DNA from: Haloarcula mannanilytica
Lineage (GTDB): Archaea > Halobacteriota > Halobacteria > Halobacteriales > Haloarculaceae
Reading direction: 5' to 3'
DNA length: 64,000 nucleotides
NCBI RefSeq assembly: GCF_005406125.1
Contig: NZ_BIXZ01000001.1
Span: 868,001 to 932,000 of the forward strand
In this document: one piece after another, positions 62,456-64,000 of the stretch
Numbering within the stretch: the stretch's first letter is position 1
How the letters are laid out: each line of letters starts with the position of its first letter
Program-made: the position numbers and the translations under genes
Notes under the pieces: model-generated
Told to the model about the DNA's origin: nothing
Databases searched by the model: none
Seen by the model: the letters and a program-made list of their open reading frames with translations, nothing else

Positions 62456-63280
62456 ATGGACGAGATTCAGGTCCAGGGAACGTCGGTCCCCGCACTCGGC
62501 CTCGGAACGTGGCAGTTGACCGGCGAGACCTGCCGCGAAACGGTCGAATCGGCCCTGGAAATGGGCTATCGGCATGTCGATACAGCACAGGCCTACGGCA
62601 ACGAGCGACAGGTCGGGCTGGGCATCGAAGCCGCCGCGGTCGACCGCGAAGACGTGTTCCTGACGACGAAGCTCGACGGGTCCAACCGCGACGAGCGCAG
62701 CGTCCGCCGGTCGACGCGGGAGAGCCTGAACAAACTCGGGACGGACTATCTGGACCTCCTGCTCATCCACTGGCCGAACACACCGTGGATGGCCTCGCTG
62801 TCGGAGACGCTCGGGGCGATGAACGACCTCGTCGACGAGGGCCTGGTCCGCCACATCGGCGTCAGCAACTTCTCGCCGTCGCTGCTGGACGAGGCCCGGG
62901 ACATCTCTGCGGCCCCCATCCTCACCGACCAGGTGCAGTACCACCCCTACTGGGACCAGCGCAAACTGCTTGACTACTGTCGCATTCACGACGTACTCCT
63001 GACCGCCTACAGCCCGCTGGCTCGCGGCGGCGTCCTCGATGATCCGGCGCTCGTTCAGATTGGCAACCGATACGGGAAATCCCCGGCTCAGGTCGCTCTG
63101 CGGTGGCTCCTCCAGCAGGACGGCGTGGCCGCGATTCCGAAAGCGTCCAGCCGCGAGCATCTGGAAGCGAACATGGCCGTCTTCGACTTCGAACTCACCG
63201 ACGCGGAGATAGAGCGGATTCGGGACCCCTCGAAGGTCAGGACCGGCGTGCAGTTCGTCCGGTCGCAGTTGCCGTTCTGA
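62456..63280 (+). CDS. Aldo/keto reductase
   Basis: 274 residues. The TIM-barrel motifs are clear: LGLGTWQLTG, YRHVDTAQAYGNERQVG (Asp and Tyr), LTTKLDG (Lys) and LLLIHWPN (His) make the catalytic tetrad, followed by IGVSNFSPSLL and IPKASSREHLEANM. It reduces an unknown aldehyde or ketone with NADPH. Confidence 0.9.
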   Translation: MDEIQVQGTSVPALGLGTWQLTGETCRETVESALEMGYRHVDTAQAYGNERQVGLGIEAAAVDREDVFLTTKLDGSNRDERSVRRSTRESLNKLGTDYLDLLLIHWPNTPWMASLSETLGAMNDLVDEGLVRHIGVSNFSPSLLDEARDISAAPILTDQVQYHPYWDQRKLLDYCRIHDVLLTAYSPLARGGVLDDPALVQIGNRYGKSPAQVALRWLLQQDGVAAIPKASSREHLEANMAVFDFELTDAEIERIRDPSKVRTGVQFVRSQLPF

Positions 63281-63515
63281 GACCCTAGCCTGTCTCGAAC
63301 TCGCTAACTTCCAAAAAACTTTTCGTAGTCTATTGGTCCAGATATACTACGTATAGACCGTAGTCATTCATATTATGCAATGTTCGTGGTATAGTTAGCC
63401 GCAAGTATTACCAATCACACAACTATCATAAGCGATCTGGCCCCATGTATCGTGTGGTGTGTTACCAACATCTTCCAGCATGAGAACACACCGCTGAATC
63501 CACAGCGAGGCCACT

Positions 63516-64000
63516 GTGTCAGTACACGAATCCGAACCGATACGACGGAGCATCGAAGTGGAGTACTGGGTCATCGATGACGCGGGCCGGCTGGTCGAAC
63601 CTGGGACACTCGTCGACGCAACCCCGGGGGCGGAGCGGGAGTTCGTCGAGCCCCTGCTGGAAGTCAAGACGACGCCGTGTGAGACAGCCACAGAACTGCG
63701 CGAGGAACTCCTAGAGCGTCTGGAGGCGGTCTTGCGGCGGGCCGACGACCGCGGAAAACACCTCGTTCCGCTTTCGACGCCGGTCAACGCTGACGAGATT
63801 CAGGAGATCCCGAGCGACCGGACGCGGATTCAAAACTGCGTCGTCGGCGACGATTTCGAGTACGTCCGCCACTGCGCCGGGACCCACATCCATGTCGAAC
63901 AACAGCCGGGGCGGGCAATCGACCAGTTGAACACGCTGATCGCAATCGATCCCGCGCTGGCGCTCGTCTCGTCATCGCCGTACTTCCGCGGCCGGCAGCT
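63516..64000 (+). CDS. Glutamate-cysteine ligase family protein, N-terminal part (partial)
   Basis: The gene starts at GTG 63516 and runs out of the window; 161 codons are visible: VSVHESEPIRRSIEVEYWVID, EPLLEVKTTPCETATELRE, ...GTHIHVEQQPGRAIDQL. This is the GCS2 (YbdK/GshA-like) carboxylate-amine ligase fold, with EVEY, ELKT-like VEPLLEVKT and GTHIHVE active-site loops. Haloarchaea use gamma-glutamylcysteine as their main thiol, so this can be the synthase or a paralog. 235 bases of AT-rich intergenic DNA precede it. Confidence 0.75.
   Translation, partial: MSVHESEPIRRSIEVEYWVIDDAGRLVEPGTLVDATPGAEREFVEPLLEVKTTPCETATELREELLERLEAVLRRADDRGKHLVPLSTPVNADEIQEIPSDRTRIQNCVVGDDFEYVRHCAGTHIHVEQQPGRAIDQLNTLIAIDPALALVSSSPYFRGRQ

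Noticed and set aside
63320..63400. A NarO-like site (ATGTTCG near 63380) before the glutamate-cysteine ligase gene
   Set aside because: Only one arm fits and the distance to the GTG is about 130 bases; one half-site is expected by chance.

Overview
The window comes from a haloarchaeon and most resembles Haloarcula; the genus is an inference from gene content, not from a search. The signs are high G+C, very acidic proteins, many genes with a TATA-like box about 27 bases before the start codon (leaderless transcripts), archaeal ribosomal and translation genes (L44e, S27e, aIF2-alpha, Nop10), a proteasome-activating nucleotidase, an archaeal initiator tRNA, HTH_10 (bacterio-opsin-activator type) regulators and PilA-type pilins with the [16 protein letters not shown] core.

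Layout. 1-6 kb: end of a regulator, a uracil-DNA glycosylase-like protein, a biotin-dependent acyl-CoA (probably propionyl-CoA) carboxylase set pccB-pccX-pccA and the biotin ligase birA that would charge it. 6-13 kb: a stress protein, an amidohydrolase, an HD phosphohydrolase, a DUF420 membrane protein, PAN, a flavoprotein and HtpX. 13-18 kb: an overlapping DUF4129 / DUF7269-like / DUF58 / polytopic membrane protein operon. 18-27 kb: coaBC, then a nine-gene Mrp-type cation/proton antiporter operon (E-F-G-DUF4040-B-C-D-D-A/D-like) with a UspA domain fused to MrpE. 27-32 kb: two type IV pilins around a winged-helix regulator, then a secreted protein and a large membrane protein. 32-37 kb: a purine phosphoribosyltransferase-like gene, the initiator tRNA-Met, GtrA plus a GT2 glycosyltransferase, and a YYY/DUF2298 membrane protein. 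38-41 kb: rpl44e-rps27e-aIF2a-nop10-PAC2 and a J-domain protein. 41-50 kb: a histidine kinase, an alcohol dehydrogenase, a threonine-synthase-like protein, an FAD oxidoreductase, a phosphoesterase, a MarR-like regulator, a structured intergenic region, an aminotransferase and small genes.

51.4-56.3 kb is the most interesting part. It holds a DUF2249 protein and a polytopic NnrS/oxidase-like membrane protein facing a minus-strand set: an SRPBCC protein, a small protein ending in a CGCGG motif, a radical SAM/SPASM enzyme whose ATG directly follows the stop codon of that small protein, and an HTH_10 regulator with the CXnCXCX7C cysteine pattern of the haloarchaeal oxygen-responsive regulator NarO. 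A second HTH_10 regulator is divergent. Full or partial copies of the palindrome CGAACATGTTCG precede four transcription units here, two of them at the same distance from the start codon. I read this as a candidate oxygen- or nitrogen-oxide-responsive regulon that makes a radical-SAM-modified peptide. The families are known as names; the product and the regulatory link are not established.

56-64 kb: an IDI-like Nudix protein, an SDR, a 7TM histidine kinase, a 54-residue zinc-ribbon protein, a MoaB-like protein with a long acidic N-terminus, a Tat-exported beta-propeller, an aldo/keto reductase and the start of a glutamate-cysteine ligase-family gene. I saw no CRISPR array, complete insertion sequence, rRNA or replication origin. 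All family assignments are from reading the sequence, without database searches.
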